NCBI GenBank assembly: GCA_017302455.1
Contig: JAFLDO010000004.1
Span: forward strand, 62,001 to 126,000
Reading direction: 5' to 3'
Source of the DNA: Accumulibacter sp.
Lineage (GTDB): Bacteria; Pseudomonadota; Gammaproteobacteria; Burkholderiales; Rhodocyclaceae
Length of the DNA stretch: 64,000 nt
Shown here: positions 39,385 to 51,917 of the stretch, piece after piece
How positions within the stretch are numbered: the stretch's first letter is position 1
Layout of the letters: each line of letters starts with the position of its first letter
Notes under the pieces: model-generated
Databases searched by the model: none
Told to the model about the DNA's origin: nothing
What the model saw: only the letters and a program-made list of their open reading frames with translations
Program-made: the position numbers and the translations under genes

Positions 39385-40010
39385 GCGCGGCTGACGATCT
39401 CGCGGATCACATGCAGGCGACGGTGGAAGAAGTGGTCGGCGCCGGGAACGACGATCACCGGCAACTCCAGCGGCTTTGCCCATTCGATGACGTTGGCCAG
39501 CGGCACGGTGGTGTCTTCGGATCCGTGGATGACGATGGTGTCTCCGGGCACGGCCTTGGTGTGGTAGCGGCGCGCGCCCTCGACGAAACCCGAAGCGGTG
39601 CCGACGAGAACCAGGCGCTGGGCTGGATGTCCGGCTTCCAGGAGCGCTTCGGCGACCCGCGTCTGCACATAGGCGCCGAACGAGAAACCGGCCAGCGCGA
39701 TCGGCAGATTGCCATAACGGCACTTGGCTTCGGCAAGTACGGCCAGCAGATCTTCGGTCTCGCCCCGACCGTCGTCGTGCGTTCCCTCGGTGAGGCCGAT
39801 GCCCCGGAAGTTCGGACGCAGCGCCACGTAATCGAGATGATTGAAGGTGCGCGCCAGCGTCTGCACGACCTTGTTGGTGTTACCGCCGCCGAAGAGCGGA
39901 TGCGGGTGGCCGATCAGGGCGATGCCGCGTGGCGCGCCGGGGTTCTCGACGGTGATGTCGATCTTGCCGGCAGGTCCGTTGATCAGCAGTTGCTCCGCGT
40001 GCAGTCTCAT
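39372..40010 (-). CDS. alpha/beta hydrolase (YqiA/KANL3-like serine hydrolase)
   Basis: This 212-residue alpha/beta hydrolase has nucleophile elbow GFSFG (LAGFSFGAYVQTRVA), oxyanion region LIGHPHPLFGGGNTNKVV and a late HGSEDTTVP/ADHFFHR pair giving the acid and the histidine. The substrate is not predictable. The ATG at 40010 is used. It is followed directly by the exporter genes, probably in one operon with the ferredoxin gene upstream. Confidence 0.87.
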   Translation of the reverse strand: MRLHAEQLLINGPAGKIDITVENPGAPRGIALIGHPHPLFGGGNTNKVVQTLARTFNHLDYVALRPNFRGIGLTEGTHDDGRGETEDLLAVLAEAKCRYGNLPIALAGFSFGAYVQTRVAEALLEAGHPAQRLVLVGTASGFVEGARRYHTKAVPGDTIVIHGSEDTTVPLANVIEWAKPLELPVIVVPGADHFFHRRLHVIREIVSRAWRH

Positions 40011-40086
40011 CGCTTGCAAGTCCTTTCGCTGGCTCGGACGCGGCGACCCGGCGGGCGTCGGCGTGGCCGAGCGGGTGAGTAATCGC

Positions 40087-40395
40087 TCAAATGCGCAGCC
40101 GTTCGACGACGCGGCCGTGTACCAGGTGCTCCTGGATGATCTCCTCGATGTCCTCGTTGTCGACGTAGCTGTACCAGACGGCGTCCGGATAGACGACCAG
40201 CACCGGCCCGCTGTCGCAGCGGTCCATGCAGCCAGCCTTGTTGATTCGCACCTTGCCGGCGCCCTTCAGCCGCAGTTCGCCGATCCGATCCTTGGCGTAC
40301 ATCTGCGCTGCCGTCGCGCCAGCGTTGTTGCAGCAGGTCTCGCCCTCGCCGCGTTGGTTGCAGCAGAAGAAGACATGATGTCGGAAATGGCTCAT
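40087..40395 (-). CDS. thioredoxin-like [2Fe-2S] ferredoxin
   Basis: This 102-residue protein has cysteines in FFCCNQRGEGETCC and INKAGCMDRCDSGPVL, the pattern of the thioredoxin-fold 2Fe-2S ferredoxin family (Aquifex Fd4-like, NuoE-like). The middle of the protein includes VVYPDAVWYSYV, also conserved. It likely acts as a cytoplasmic electron carrier; partners are unknown. Confidence 0.9.
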   Translation of the reverse strand: MSHFRHHVFFCCNQRGEGETCCNNAGATAAQMYAKDRIGELRLKGAGKVRINKAGCMDRCDSGPVLVVYPDAVWYSYVDNEDIEEIIQEHLVHGRVVERLRI

Positions 40396-40609
40396 GCGAA
40401 GGAATCCTCCAAGTGGTGGGCTGGCCGTGGCGTTCGATTCTAACCTCGTTTCGACAGTCGCAAGCCGGCGAGCGCGGCGACTGTTGGCGCTTTTTTTACA
40501 CAGTGACGGTCGCCGGATCGCGTAGAATTCTGCGTTGCTGTCGTATTCGCTGTCTTCTGTCCTGTCCCTTGACGCGCCGAGCCGCGCTGGCTCTCACAGT
40601 GACAATCCC

Positions 40610-41650
40610 ATGAGTAGTTGCGACGATCCCTTCACCGTTCTTGGCGTGCGCCGCGAGGCATCGCTCGATGAAGTCAAGCGGGCGTATCGTCGCCTGGCCA
40701 TGCAGTGGCATCCGGACCGTAATTCGTCGGTGGCCGCCGAGGCCGAGTTCCGGCGGGTGCATGCCGCCTACGAGTTGTTCCTCGATCCGCAGCGAATGGC
40801 CGAATGGCAGCAGGCACAGACGACGATGACTGACGCCGGAGAGCCGGCGGGAACCGTCGGCGATGACTGCGTACTGCCGCTGGAACTTACCCTTGAGGAG
40901 GCGGCGCTGGGATGTCGCAAGGACATCGAACTGGTGGACAGCGTCGGCTGCCGGCGCTGTTGCGGCAGCGGCAAGCTGCAGCACGATCACCTGGTGCCCT
41001 GTCCGCGCTGCAGTGGCTGCGGCCGGGTGTCACGTGGCCGGGGCGGCACCAGCCGCTGTACCAGCTGTGCCGGGCGCGGCTACCTGCGCGAGACCGATTG
41101 TGCCGATTGCGCGGGCAGCGGCTACCGCCAGGAAACCCGCAAGCTGACGGTGACCGTGCCTGCCGGTCTGGTCGACGGCGAACGCCTGCGGCTTGCCCGG
41201 CAAGCACCGGTGAGCGCGACGTCGGGCCGGGAGACCCCGGCCGCCGGAGACCTGTACCTCGAGATCAGTCTGGCCGAGCACTCGCTCTTCGTCCTGCACG
41301 GGCGCGACCTCGTCTGCGAGGTGCCGGTAAGCGTCTTCCGCCTGCTCTGCGGCGGTCAGGTCGAGGTGCCGACCCTGAATGGCACGGCCTTGCTCGAGCT
41401 TTCTTCCGACCCCGGGCGCCCGTTCGAGTATCGCTTGTCCGGACTGGGCTTTCCCGACAGGCAGGGGCGTCACAAAGGTGATCTGGTCGTGCGCCTGCAG
41501 ACGGTCGTCCCGGATATCGTCGGGGCGGCGGACGCCGTACTCCTCGAGCGCATCGAAGGACGGCAGGCGGCCGACCTGGCGCGCCGCGCGCCGCCTTTGG
41601 CGGCCTGGGACGCGCAGATGCGAACGCGTCGCCAGCCGTCTACACGCTGA
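40610..41650 (+). CDS. DnaJ-family co-chaperone
   Basis: This 346-residue protein has a J domain at residues 6-70 with the HPD tripeptide in MQWHPDRN. A zinc-finger region follows with four CxxCxGxG-like repeats (CRRCCGSG, CPRCSGCG, CTSCAGRG, CADCAGSG), then the C-terminal substrate-binding domains. The Gly/Phe-rich linker typical of DnaJ is missing, and length is slightly short of E. coli DnaJ (376). It is therefore a DnaJ-like paralogue rather than the main dnaK-linked copy. The ATG at 40610 lies 82 bases after a TAGAAT -10-like element. Confidence 0.86.
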   Translation: MSSCDDPFTVLGVRREASLDEVKRAYRRLAMQWHPDRNSSVAAEAEFRRVHAAYELFLDPQRMAEWQQAQTTMTDAGEPAGTVGDDCVLPLELTLEEAALGCRKDIELVDSVGCRRCCGSGKLQHDHLVPCPRCSGCGRVSRGRGGTSRCTSCAGRGYLRETDCADCAGSGYRQETRKLTVTVPAGLVDGERLRLARQAPVSATSGRETPAAGDLYLEISLAEHSLFVLHGRDLVCEVPVSVFRLLCGGQVEVPTLNGTALLELSSDPGRPFEYRLSGLGFPDRQGRHKGDLVVRLQTVVPDIVGAADAVLLERIEGRQAADLARRAPPLAAWDAQMRTRRQPSTR

Positions 41651-41656
41651 GCATTG

Positions 41657-42775
41657 CTAGAGACGTCGTCCGAGTGCCGTCAGGTAGGGCAGGGCGACAA
41701 ACGGCCACAGGCTGGCCACCCAGCGCGTCAGGCCGTTGAAGTTCAGGAAATGGCCTTGACGCCAGGTCGCCAGTGCCGCTTCCGAGTAGGGGTTGGCGGG
41801 CGTCAGGTTGACCAGCGCCGTGCCGGCCATCAGCGCAACACCCGCCAGCGCCACGCGCATCGGCGCCGGCAGCATCAACATCAGTGCGAGCAGGACGCCA
41901 CCGATCAGCAGGCCAAGCTGGGCACCGGGAGTCAGCCAGGCGAGTGCCTCGTGCGGCGCGATCAGTACCGCCGCAGCGAGTGTCCTGATCGCCAGGGCCA
42001 GCACCAGGAAGGCGACCAGAATCAGATGCGGATGCGTCCGTTCGGCGAGCAGCGTGCGGGCAAAAAGCCCAATCACCAAGGTATTGCAGGCGATGACACC
42101 GGTTTCCAGGGCGAAGAACGCCGGCGCCGCATAGGGTACCGCCGGCGGCAGGCCGAGCACGCCGCGCAGGTCGCCGGTGCCGAAGAGCAGGGTTTCCGGC
42201 GACAGCTGGCTCATCAGCCAGAGGCCGATGAGGACCAGCCCGAGCTCGGCGTCGGGAATCGGCGCCAGCAGCTGCTGCTGGAACTGGCCGATGCGCCGGA
42301 AGATGCGCTTGCCGTTCCAGGCGCCGACGACGGCGCCGATCGCGGTTCCCAGGGTGTTGCAGGCCAGATCGACGTTCGACGGCACGCGTGAGGGCAGCCA
42401 GTTCTGCACGCATTCGAGCGCCAGGCTGAGCAGGCTGCCAATCAGCAGGGCAGCGATTGCCGGTGTCCAGCGCCAGGGCAGGTGGCGTAGCGCCAGGACC
42501 AGCAGAAAGCCCAGCGGCACGTAGACTGCGACATTGACCGACAGGTCGAAGACGGTCCAGTAGCGAGGCCAGCCGGCGTCGAGAAAGGCCAGCGGCGAGA
42601 GGCCGAGATCGCGCCAGTTGGCGAATGGGTAGAGGCTCGCGTAGGAGATCAGGACCAGGTAGGCGAGGGCCAGATAGAGGGGCAGCCGCGTTGGCCGGGG
42701 CAGCGGCAGCGGCAGCGGCTGCGGCGGTGTCGAGGGGTCGGTGAAGGCGGTCGGAGTGGGTGGTGATTGCTCCAT
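41657..42775 (-). CDS. VanZ-like family membrane protein
   Basis: This 372-residue protein has about ten membrane segments. The N-terminal half carries the VanZ motif region (FDLSVNVAVYVPLGFLLVL, then LALECVQNWLPSRVPSNVDL). The first 30 residues are Pro-rich. VanZ-like proteins are associated with glycopeptide resistance only by homology; function here is unknown. It converges on the DnaJ-like gene with 6 bases between. Confidence 0.83.
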   Translation of the reverse strand: MEQSPPTPTAFTDPSTPPQPLPLPLPRPTRLPLYLALAYLVLISYASLYPFANWRDLGLSPLAFLDAGWPRYWTVFDLSVNVAVYVPLGFLLVLALRHLPWRWTPAIAALLIGSLLSLALECVQNWLPSRVPSNVDLACNTLGTAIGAVVGAWNGKRIFRRIGQFQQQLLAPIPDAELGLVLIGLWLMSQLSPETLLFGTGDLRGVLGLPPAVPYAAPAFFALETGVIACNTLVIGLFARTLLAERTHPHLILVAFLVLALAIRTLAAAVLIAPHEALAWLTPGAQLGLLIGGVLLALMLMLPAPMRVALAGVALMAGTALVNLTPANPYSEAALATWRQGHFLNFNGLTRWVASLWPFVALPYLTALGRRL

Positions 42776-42854
42776 CAAATGACCGCCGAGCGAAGGAAAG
42801 CGGCCATTCTATCGCTGCCGGCGACCATGACGCCGCCTTGAGTGGCGCCGATGC

Positions 42855-44366
42855 TCATTCGCCAGTCGGCCTGCGACGATGTTGATGCAGGGGTTCGGCG
42901 TGGTGAGTCTGGGCGGCGGCGCGGTGGTGGATCGCCGCATGCGCTTCGATGCCGGGCGTCGGCCGGCCGACCTTTTGTGGCAGCAGCGAGCCGGCAATCA
43001 TGCCGACCAGACTGACGCCCAGGCCGATCAGCTGCGGGGGCACCAGTGGCTCGGCAATGAGCGCCTCGATCAACAGCCACGACGAGAGACCGCCGAGGAT
43101 GGCGGCAAGTGCTCCCTGCGTCGTTGCGCGCCGCCAGTAGGCACCGAAAAAGAGCGGCACGAAGGCACCGGCGAGGGTGACCTTGTAGGCATTCTCGACC
43201 ATCTTGAAGATCGACGCTTCCGAGTTGAGGGCGAAGCCGAGGACGATGGCGGTGAAACAGACCAGCGTCACGCGCATCATCCGCAGGAAGGCATGGTCGC
43301 CGGCATCCGGGAAGAAGCCGCGGACGATATTTTCCGAAAAGGCCACCGACGGCGCCAGCAAGGTCGCTGAGGAGCAGCTCATGATCGCCGAGAGGACGGC
43401 ACCGAAGAAGATCGCCTGCGCGAATACCGGCGTGTGCTCGAGAACCAGCGTCGGCAGGACGAGTTGCGAATCGGTTTCGATCAGGGCATTGAACTGCTCG
43501 GGTGCGATCAGCGTTGCCGAGTAGGCAATGAACATCGGCACGAAGGTGAAGCAGAAGTAGAGCGAGCCACCGAGGACCGACGCGCCGATGGCGATTTTCG
43601 CGCTTCTCGCCGAGGTCACGCGCTGGAAGACATCCTGCTGCGGCACCGAGCCGAGCATCATCGTGATCCAGGCGCCAAGGAAGGTCAGCCATTCGGCGGC
43701 GCTGCCGGCAGGAAAGAAATCGAGCTTGCCGGCTGCCGCTGCCTGACTGACGACCACCTCGACGCCGCCCGTCATTCCCGAAACCAGGTAGCCGATGTAG
43801 AGCATGCCGCCCATCACCACGCCCATTTGCACGAAGTCGAGGATGGCCACCGACAGCATGCCGCCAAAGCTGGTATAGGTCAGCACGATCAGCGCCCCGA
43901 GGATCATGCCTGCCTGGGTCGGGATGGCGCCGGCGGTGACGACGTTGAAGACCAGCCCCAGCGCCTTGATCTGCGCCGAAACCCAGCCGAGGTAAGAGGC
44001 GACGATGCACACCGTGGTGAGCACCTCGACGGTCCGGTTGTAGCGCATGCGGAAGAAATCGCCGAGGGTCAGGACATTGAGCCGATACAGTCTGGTGCCG
44101 TAGAAGACGCCGGCAATGATCAGGCACAGGCTGGCGCCGAAAGGGTCGGCGACGACACCACGCAGGCCGTCCTTGACGAAGGTCGCCGACACCCCGAAAA
44201 CCGCCTCGGCGCCGAACCAGGTGGCGAACACGGTCGCCGTGACTACCGGCAGCGGCAGGCTGCGGCCGGCCACCGCGAAGTCCTTGGCGTTGTGTACGCG
44301 CGTTGCCGCGTAGAGGCCGATGGCGATCGAAACGAGCAGGTAGACGACGACGAACCAGATCAGCAT
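42855..44366 (-). CDS. sodium:solute symporter (SSS family)
   Basis: This 503-residue protein has about 13 hydrophobic helices. Its N-terminus is WFVVVYLLVSIAIGLYAATR and the family features VAGRSLPLPVVTATVFATWFG and SCSSATLLAPSVAFSENIV are present. The ATG at 44366 follows an AGGAG site. The last 35 residues are His-rich (AAIHHRAAAQTHHAEPLHQH), unusual for the family. The transported solute cannot be predicted. Confidence 0.88.
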   Translation of the reverse strand: MLIWFVVVYLLVSIAIGLYAATRVHNAKDFAVAGRSLPLPVVTATVFATWFGAEAVFGVSATFVKDGLRGVVADPFGASLCLIIAGVFYGTRLYRLNVLTLGDFFRMRYNRTVEVLTTVCIVASYLGWVSAQIKALGLVFNVVTAGAIPTQAGMILGALIVLTYTSFGGMLSVAILDFVQMGVVMGGMLYIGYLVSGMTGGVEVVVSQAAAAGKLDFFPAGSAAEWLTFLGAWITMMLGSVPQQDVFQRVTSARSAKIAIGASVLGGSLYFCFTFVPMFIAYSATLIAPEQFNALIETDSQLVLPTLVLEHTPVFAQAIFFGAVLSAIMSCSSATLLAPSVAFSENIVRGFFPDAGDHAFLRMMRVTLVCFTAIVLGFALNSEASIFKMVENAYKVTLAGAFVPLFFGAYWRRATTQGALAAILGGLSSWLLIEALIAEPLVPPQLIGLGVSLVGMIAGSLLPQKVGRPTPGIEAHAAIHHRAAAQTHHAEPLHQHRRRPTGE

Positions 44367-44532
44367 CCCGGTACTCCTGGTGCGAGTTCTCGGATTTTCG
44401 GATTTTTCGGACGACCCGTCCGCTTGCGGCCTCCCGAGGGAGGAACTGCGGCAGCCGGACGAATCGCTCCCTTCCGGAATTGACGCGGTCGTAGACCGGC
44501 GTGCCCGGAGCACTGCGCAGGGCGCGCCAGGA

Positions 44533-44562
44533 ATTATGTCACGGCGAGGTGTGGCGCGTGAA
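44533..44562 (-). promoter_or_regulatory. candidate promoter of the sodium:solute symporter gene
   Basis: On the minus strand TTCACG (44562-44557), an 18-bp spacer and CATAAT (44538-44533, 5 of 6) lie in the 229-base gap between the STAND gene and the symporter gene. The leader would be about 160 nt. The gap also holds a small CCTCCC/GGGAGG hairpin at 44430-44443. Confidence 0.35.
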
Positions 44563-44595
44563 CGGGCAATCGCCGAGCGGGCGCGGGCGGCAGAA

Positions 44596-48639
<4,044 letters not shown>

Positions 48640-48642
48640 CGC

Positions 48643-50145
48643 CTACAGTCCGCGCAGAAACTCGCCGAGGCCGTCTTCGTCGACGGCGACGACATCGTCC
48701 GATTCGATACCGAACTCGCTGGCCACGGTGCCCTGTTCGAGGTACACGCCCCAGCGCTCGACCTCGAGACTGTTCTCGGCTACCTGGTTGAGAAAGTAGA
48801 CCAGTCGGTTGTAGGCGGTCGCGTACTTGCTGCGGTCGGCGTAGATGGTGATACCGGCGCGGCACGGCCGCAACAGTTCCTTGACGTCGATCCCGTCGTT
48901 GCCCAGAGGCGCGCTCGGCGGCAGGCCGCGGACGTCGAACTGCTGTTCGCGGATGATCGTGCGCAGGCGGCCACTGACGACCGGCAGGCTCGCCAGATCG
49001 TCGAGGAAGACGAGCTTCCGGTGGGTGCGGGCCGCCGTCGGCAGCATCTGCGCGGTGGCCGCCACGCGCTCGCGGCGGGCCCGCTCGGCGCGCAGCCGTT
49101 CGATGATCTCCGCCTTGAAGGCCGCGAGGTGAGTGACGCGAAGGAACTCGGTGTCGAACAGACCGGCGTGCGCCGGGTCGCCAATCTGGTCCTTGTCGGG
49201 GAGGCGCTCGCACCACTGCATGATGGGCAGGCGCGCCTCCTGGGCGCGTTGAAACTGCAGTTGCGGCAGCGGTGCCGCAAAGCCCTTGCCCTTGCGGCCG
49301 GCGGTGGGCGAGAGCAGTTGCACGAACAGTCCGCTGCGCGCGATGTCTGCGGCCAGTGCGGTATCGAACTCGAGGGGCGTGAAGCCGACATAGTCGCCAT
49401 CAGGGAGCACGACGATGCCTTCGGGTTCCAGCGCCAGCCTGACGGCTACGCGTTGCAGTTCGAGATCGTCGGTGGTATCCGCCAGGAGAACGGTTCCCAG
49501 CGGTGCCACAGCGGCTCTTGCTGAGCCGTCGGCATCAGGTCGGCGCGTATCGGCTGCCGGCGATGCGGGCAGTACAGTCGTCCGCAGGGCGCGCAGCCGG
49601 CTGTCGATGGCCATGCGCAGCTCGTTGAGGACGCTCCAGTAGTGAGCCGCGACTTCCTGGCCGCTGTCCTTCGGGCTCGGGTAGCCCGACAGCACAGGCG
49701 ATGCCGCAGTGGCCGGCTGGTACCAGAACTTGGCATGGATCAGCCGCTTGCGCAGCGCGTGGATGATCGGTGGAACGGCAGTCAGCGACTCGAAGGGAAA
49801 AATCTCCACCACGAAGACGTCGGCCGGCTTCTCGGGGTCGCCCGAATGGGTGCGCACAAAGTGTTCGATCTCCCTACCGCACCAGCTCGAATCGACATAG
49901 TTCTGCGACAGCAGGACGAGCAGCAAGCGGCTCCGCTCGACCTTGGCCAGCAAGTCGCTGTCGAACTCGTCGCCCGGCTTGAGCGCGTGATCGATGAAGA
50001 TGCGTTTGCGGAAGACGTTCGGGCCTTCATTGAGGTTGGCCGCCAGAGCGGTGACCCAGCCGACCGGGCTGGAGGTGCCGAGGGCGACGCCGTTGTCGGC
50101 ATGAGCGTAGCTGACGAAGACGTCGAGAGATTCATCAGCGGGCAT
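48643..50145 (-). CDS. TIR-domain protein with three tandem TIR/Rossmann-like domains, partner of the STAND gene
   Basis: This 500-residue protein has a canonical bacterial TIR domain at residues 6-145: DVFVSYAHADN, then LLLVLLSQNYVDSSWCGREI with Trp88 and the putative NADase Glu92. Two further domains of similar size follow, at about 215-350 (GTVLLADTTDDLELQ, LPDGDYVGFTPLEFD) and 374-500 (RKLVFLDDLASLPVVSGRL, then AGITIYADRSKYATAYNRL). They look like divergent TIR or Rossmann modules without the W-x3-E motif. The ATG at 50145 has GAGG upstream. The stop is 3 bases before the STAND gene, so the two are co-translated. An NAD-consuming or signal-producing effector is an inference. Confidence 0.85.
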   Translation of the reverse strand: MPADESLDVFVSYAHADNGVALGTSSPVGWVTALAANLNEGPNVFRKRIFIDHALKPGDEFDSDLLAKVERSRLLLVLLSQNYVDSSWCGREIEHFVRTHSGDPEKPADVFVVEIFPFESLTAVPPIIHALRKRLIHAKFWYQPATAASPVLSGYPSPKDSGQEVAAHYWSVLNELRMAIDSRLRALRTTVLPASPAADTRRPDADGSARAAVAPLGTVLLADTTDDLELQRVAVRLALEPEGIVVLPDGDYVGFTPLEFDTALAADIARSGLFVQLLSPTAGRKGKGFAAPLPQLQFQRAQEARLPIMQWCERLPDKDQIGDPAHAGLFDTEFLRVTHLAAFKAEIIERLRAERARRERVAATAQMLPTAARTHRKLVFLDDLASLPVVSGRLRTIIREQQFDVRGLPPSAPLGNDGIDVKELLRPCRAGITIYADRSKYATAYNRLVYFLNQVAENSLEVERWGVYLEQGTVASEFGIESDDVVAVDEDGLGEFLRGL

Positions 50146-50611
50146 CGTTACCTCGACTGGCTGCGGGTGGTTGGCGACCCGTCAGCCGGTTCTGCGGCTG
50201 CGCGGCACGCTGGTGCAGGACAACGAGCCAGAACACCATCTCGGGACTCCAGGTACGAACGATCCCATTGTCGGGATGACCCGCTCAGCGGTGATCGGCG
50301 GTTCGCCAGTCGGCTGCAGGCAGGCGAACCACCTTGCGGCGACACCTGCGCCCTGGCTGGGCGACTATCCGGAACCGTTCGAGCGATATTATCTATACTA
50401 TATCAATCCATGACGCACGCAGAGCACTTTCCGCCGCTTGCCGGGTCGGGTCAAGCCGATCGGGTGGACGCCGATGGACCCGCCTGGCGGCAGGAGGAGA
50501 TTCCCGTTGCGCAAGGGACGATGGCGAGAAACCATTCGACGCCGGCCCCTGGCGTTGTTATTCTGAGAGACGCAGCGCCTGTCTGTTTCCTAACGAAGTG
50601 GAGCACTCAAA
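50146..50611. other. 466-base divergent intergenic region between the TIR/STAND operon and the RNA-binding protein gene
   Basis: No credible gene is seen. An AT-rich island at 50385-50410 stands out in GC-rich DNA. On the minus strand it contains GATAAT (50393-50388, 5 of 6) with GCGTCA (50416-50411) 17 bases upstream, a weak candidate promoter for the TIR/STAND operon with a leader of about 240 nt. A plus-strand promoter for the RNA-binding protein lies at 50535-50564. Confidence 0.4.
50535..50564 (+). promoter_or_regulatory. promoter for the RNA-binding protein gene
   Basis: TTCGAC (50535-50540), an 18-bp spacer and TATTCT (50559-50564) are followed by a leader of about 40 nt before the TTG start at 50612. 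Confidence 0.4.
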
Positions 50612-50944
50612 TTGGGCAAGAAGCTTTATGTCGGTAACCTGAGCTATACCGTTGATCAGGGCGAACTCACCGCCTTGTTCGCCGCCCACGGCACCGTTGC
50701 CTCTGCGCAGGTGATCACCGACCGTGAAACCGGCCGCTCGAAGGGTTTCGGTTTTGTTGAGATGGGCTCCGATCAGGAGGCGCAGGCCGCCATCGCGGCA
50801 CTCGCCGGCGCTAGCGTCGCTGGTCGCAATCTGACCGTCAATGAAGCACGTCCCCTCGAAAGTCGCGGCGGTGGCGGTTTCGCTGGGAGCCGTCGTGGCG
50901 GTACTGGCGGTGGCGGCGGTCGCGCAGGGGGCGGCCGCTACTGA
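50612..50944 (+). CDS. RRM-type RNA-binding protein
   Basis: This 110-residue protein has one RNA recognition motif with RNP2 KLYVGNL and RNP1 KGFGFVEM, followed by a Gly/Arg-rich tail (RGGTGGGGGRAGGGRY). It resembles cyanobacterial and betaproteobacterial cold-inducible Rbp proteins acting on mRNA structure or stability. The TTG start gives the family N-terminus MGKKLYVGNLSY and is preceded by GTGGAG. A hairpin (50953-50963 with 50984-50994) follows. Confidence 0.9.
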   Translation: MGKKLYVGNLSYTVDQGELTALFAAHGTVASAQVITDRETGRSKGFGFVEMGSDQEAQAAIAALAGASVAGRNLTVNEARPLESRGGGGFAGSRRGGTGGGGGRAGGGRY

Positions 50945-50952
50945 TTCACTCG

Positions 50953-50994
50953 GTCGCCTCACTGAGCCATGACCGTCTGGCGAAGTGAGGCGAC
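50953..50994 (+). terminator. stem-loop after the RNA-binding protein gene
   Basis: An 11-bp perfect stem (GTCGCCTCACT with its complement at 50984-50994) has a 20-base loop and starts 8 bases after the stop. No T-run follows, so it may attenuate rather than fully terminate. Confidence 0.4.
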
Positions 50995-51048
50995 CCTTCC
51001 CGAATTCCAACCGGTGTAGCCGCTGTCGCGGCAATGAGAGGACACGCC

Positions 51049-51228
51049 TTGGCAAAACCCAACTATCAGTTCGAAAAACGTCAGAGGGAACTCGAGAAGA
51101 AGAGAAAGCAGGAAGAAAAGCGGCAGCGCGATGCCGCGGCGAAGAGCCTGCCAGAGGGCGGCGCTTCCGAAAGTACCGCCGACGCGCCGGAATCGGCAGA
51201 GGCCGGCGGGCCGGCCAGCGTCGGCTGA
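51049..51228 (+). CDS. small highly charged protein
   Basis: This 59-residue protein begins AKPNYQFEKRQRELEKKRKQ after a TTG start preceded by GAGAGG. The first half is a charged, predicted helical segment and the second half is acidic and Ala/Ser-rich. Similar small proteins follow RRM genes in betaproteobacteria, from memory. Function is unknown. An ATG 15 bases upstream lacks a ribosome site. Confidence 0.7.
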   Translation: MAKPNYQFEKRQRELEKKRKQEEKRQRDAAAKSLPEGGASESTADAPESAEAGGPASVG

Positions 51229-51292
51229 GCAGCGCGAAAGCGCGTTCTCACCCGGCTTGACGCCGGCTGCTCCTGGCGCATCGGCGCTTGGG

Positions 51293-51322
51293 TTGACAGC
51301 GAGGGGGCACGGCAGGGATACT
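51293..51322 (+). promoter_or_regulatory. promoter for the sxtJ/carbamoyltransferase cassette
   Basis: A perfect TTGACA (51293-51298), an 18-bp spacer and GATACT (51317-51322, 4 of 6) lie 37 bases upstream of the SxtJ-like gene. An imperfect 11-bp hairpin (51297-51308 with 51324-51334) overlaps it and could instead terminate the upstream gene. Confidence 0.4.
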
Positions 51323-51358
51323 CGCCCCCTGCTGTTCGACCTCCTGCCAGTCGCCCCA

Positions 51359-51754
51359 ATGCCCGTTGCATCGCTTCCCACCAATCGTTCGTTCGGCCTC
51401 CTGTTCACCGTGGTGTTCGCGTTGGCGGGCGGCTATCTGTGGTGGACTCACCTGGCGGGGCATGGCTGGTTCTTCGCTGCCGCCGCGCTGACCCTGCTGG
51501 TCACGCTGACGGTCCCGGACTGGTTGGCGCCGTTCAACCGCGCCTGGATGAAGCTGGCGGAACTGCTTAACCGCATCGTTTCGCCGCTGGTGCTCGGCCT
51601 CATTTTCTTTGGCATCTTCACGCCGATTGCCTGGGGCATGCGCTTGGCCGGGCGTGACGTGATGCAGCGGCGATTCGAACCCGAGTCGCCAACCTACTGG
51701 CAGGACCGCGATCCGCCCGGGCCCGATCCCGACGGTCTGCCGAACCAGTTCTGA
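51359..51754 (+). CDS. SxtJ-family membrane protein
   Basis: This 131-residue protein has three or four hydrophobic segments (FGLLFTVVFALAGGYLWW, GWFFAAAALTLLVTL, IVSPLVLGLIFFGIFTPIAW) and ends in an acidic/Pro-rich tail (YWQDRDPPGPDPD). This is the SxtJ family found between or beside NodU-type carbamoyltransferases. Function is unknown; the next two genes are the usual companions. ATG at 51359. Confidence 0.83.
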   Translation: MPVASLPTNRSFGLLFTVVFALAGGYLWWTHLAGHGWFFAAAALTLLVTLTVPDWLAPFNRAWMKLAELLNRIVSPLVLGLIFFGIFTPIAWGMRLAGRDVMQRRFEPESPTYWQDRDPPGPDPDGLPNQF

Positions 51755-51765
51755 CAGGAAGCAAC

Positions 51766-51915
51766 ATGGGATTCATGGGCGAGTTGTGGCAGTTCCTCAA
51801 GGTGCGCAAGAAGTTCTGGATGTTGCCGATCATCATCGTCATGGTTCTCCTCGGCGGGCTGCTGGTCCTCGCGCAGGGGTCGGTCATTGCACCGTTCATC
51901 TACACGCTGTTCTAG
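51766..51915 (+). CDS. DUF5989 family small membrane protein (SxtK-like)
   Basis: This 49-residue protein has a single membrane helix (LPIIIVMVLLGGLLVLAQG) after a short basic N-terminus (GELWQFLKVRKKFW). It ends PFIYTLF, the typical DUF5989 end. It lies between the SxtJ-like gene and the carbamoyltransferase with gaps of 11 and 2 bases. ATG at 51766 with AGGAAG upstream. Confidence 0.85.
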   Translation: MGFMGELWQFLKVRKKFWMLPIIIVMVLLGGLLVLAQGSVIAPFIYTLF

Positions 51916-51917
51916 AC

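Noticed and set aside
40471..40500. Small hairpin followed by seven Ts upstream of the DnaJ-like gene
   Set aside because: No plus-strand gene ends before it; the stem is only five bases. Likely chance in a promoter region.
50171..50413. 80-codon open frame in the gap before the RNA-binding protein gene
   Set aside because: No ribosome-binding site, no recognisable features, and it spans the AT-rich putative promoter island.
51672..51682. GATTCGAACCC resembling a tRNA T-arm
   Set aside because: It lies in the SxtJ-like coding frame and no acceptor stem or anticodon arm can be formed around it.
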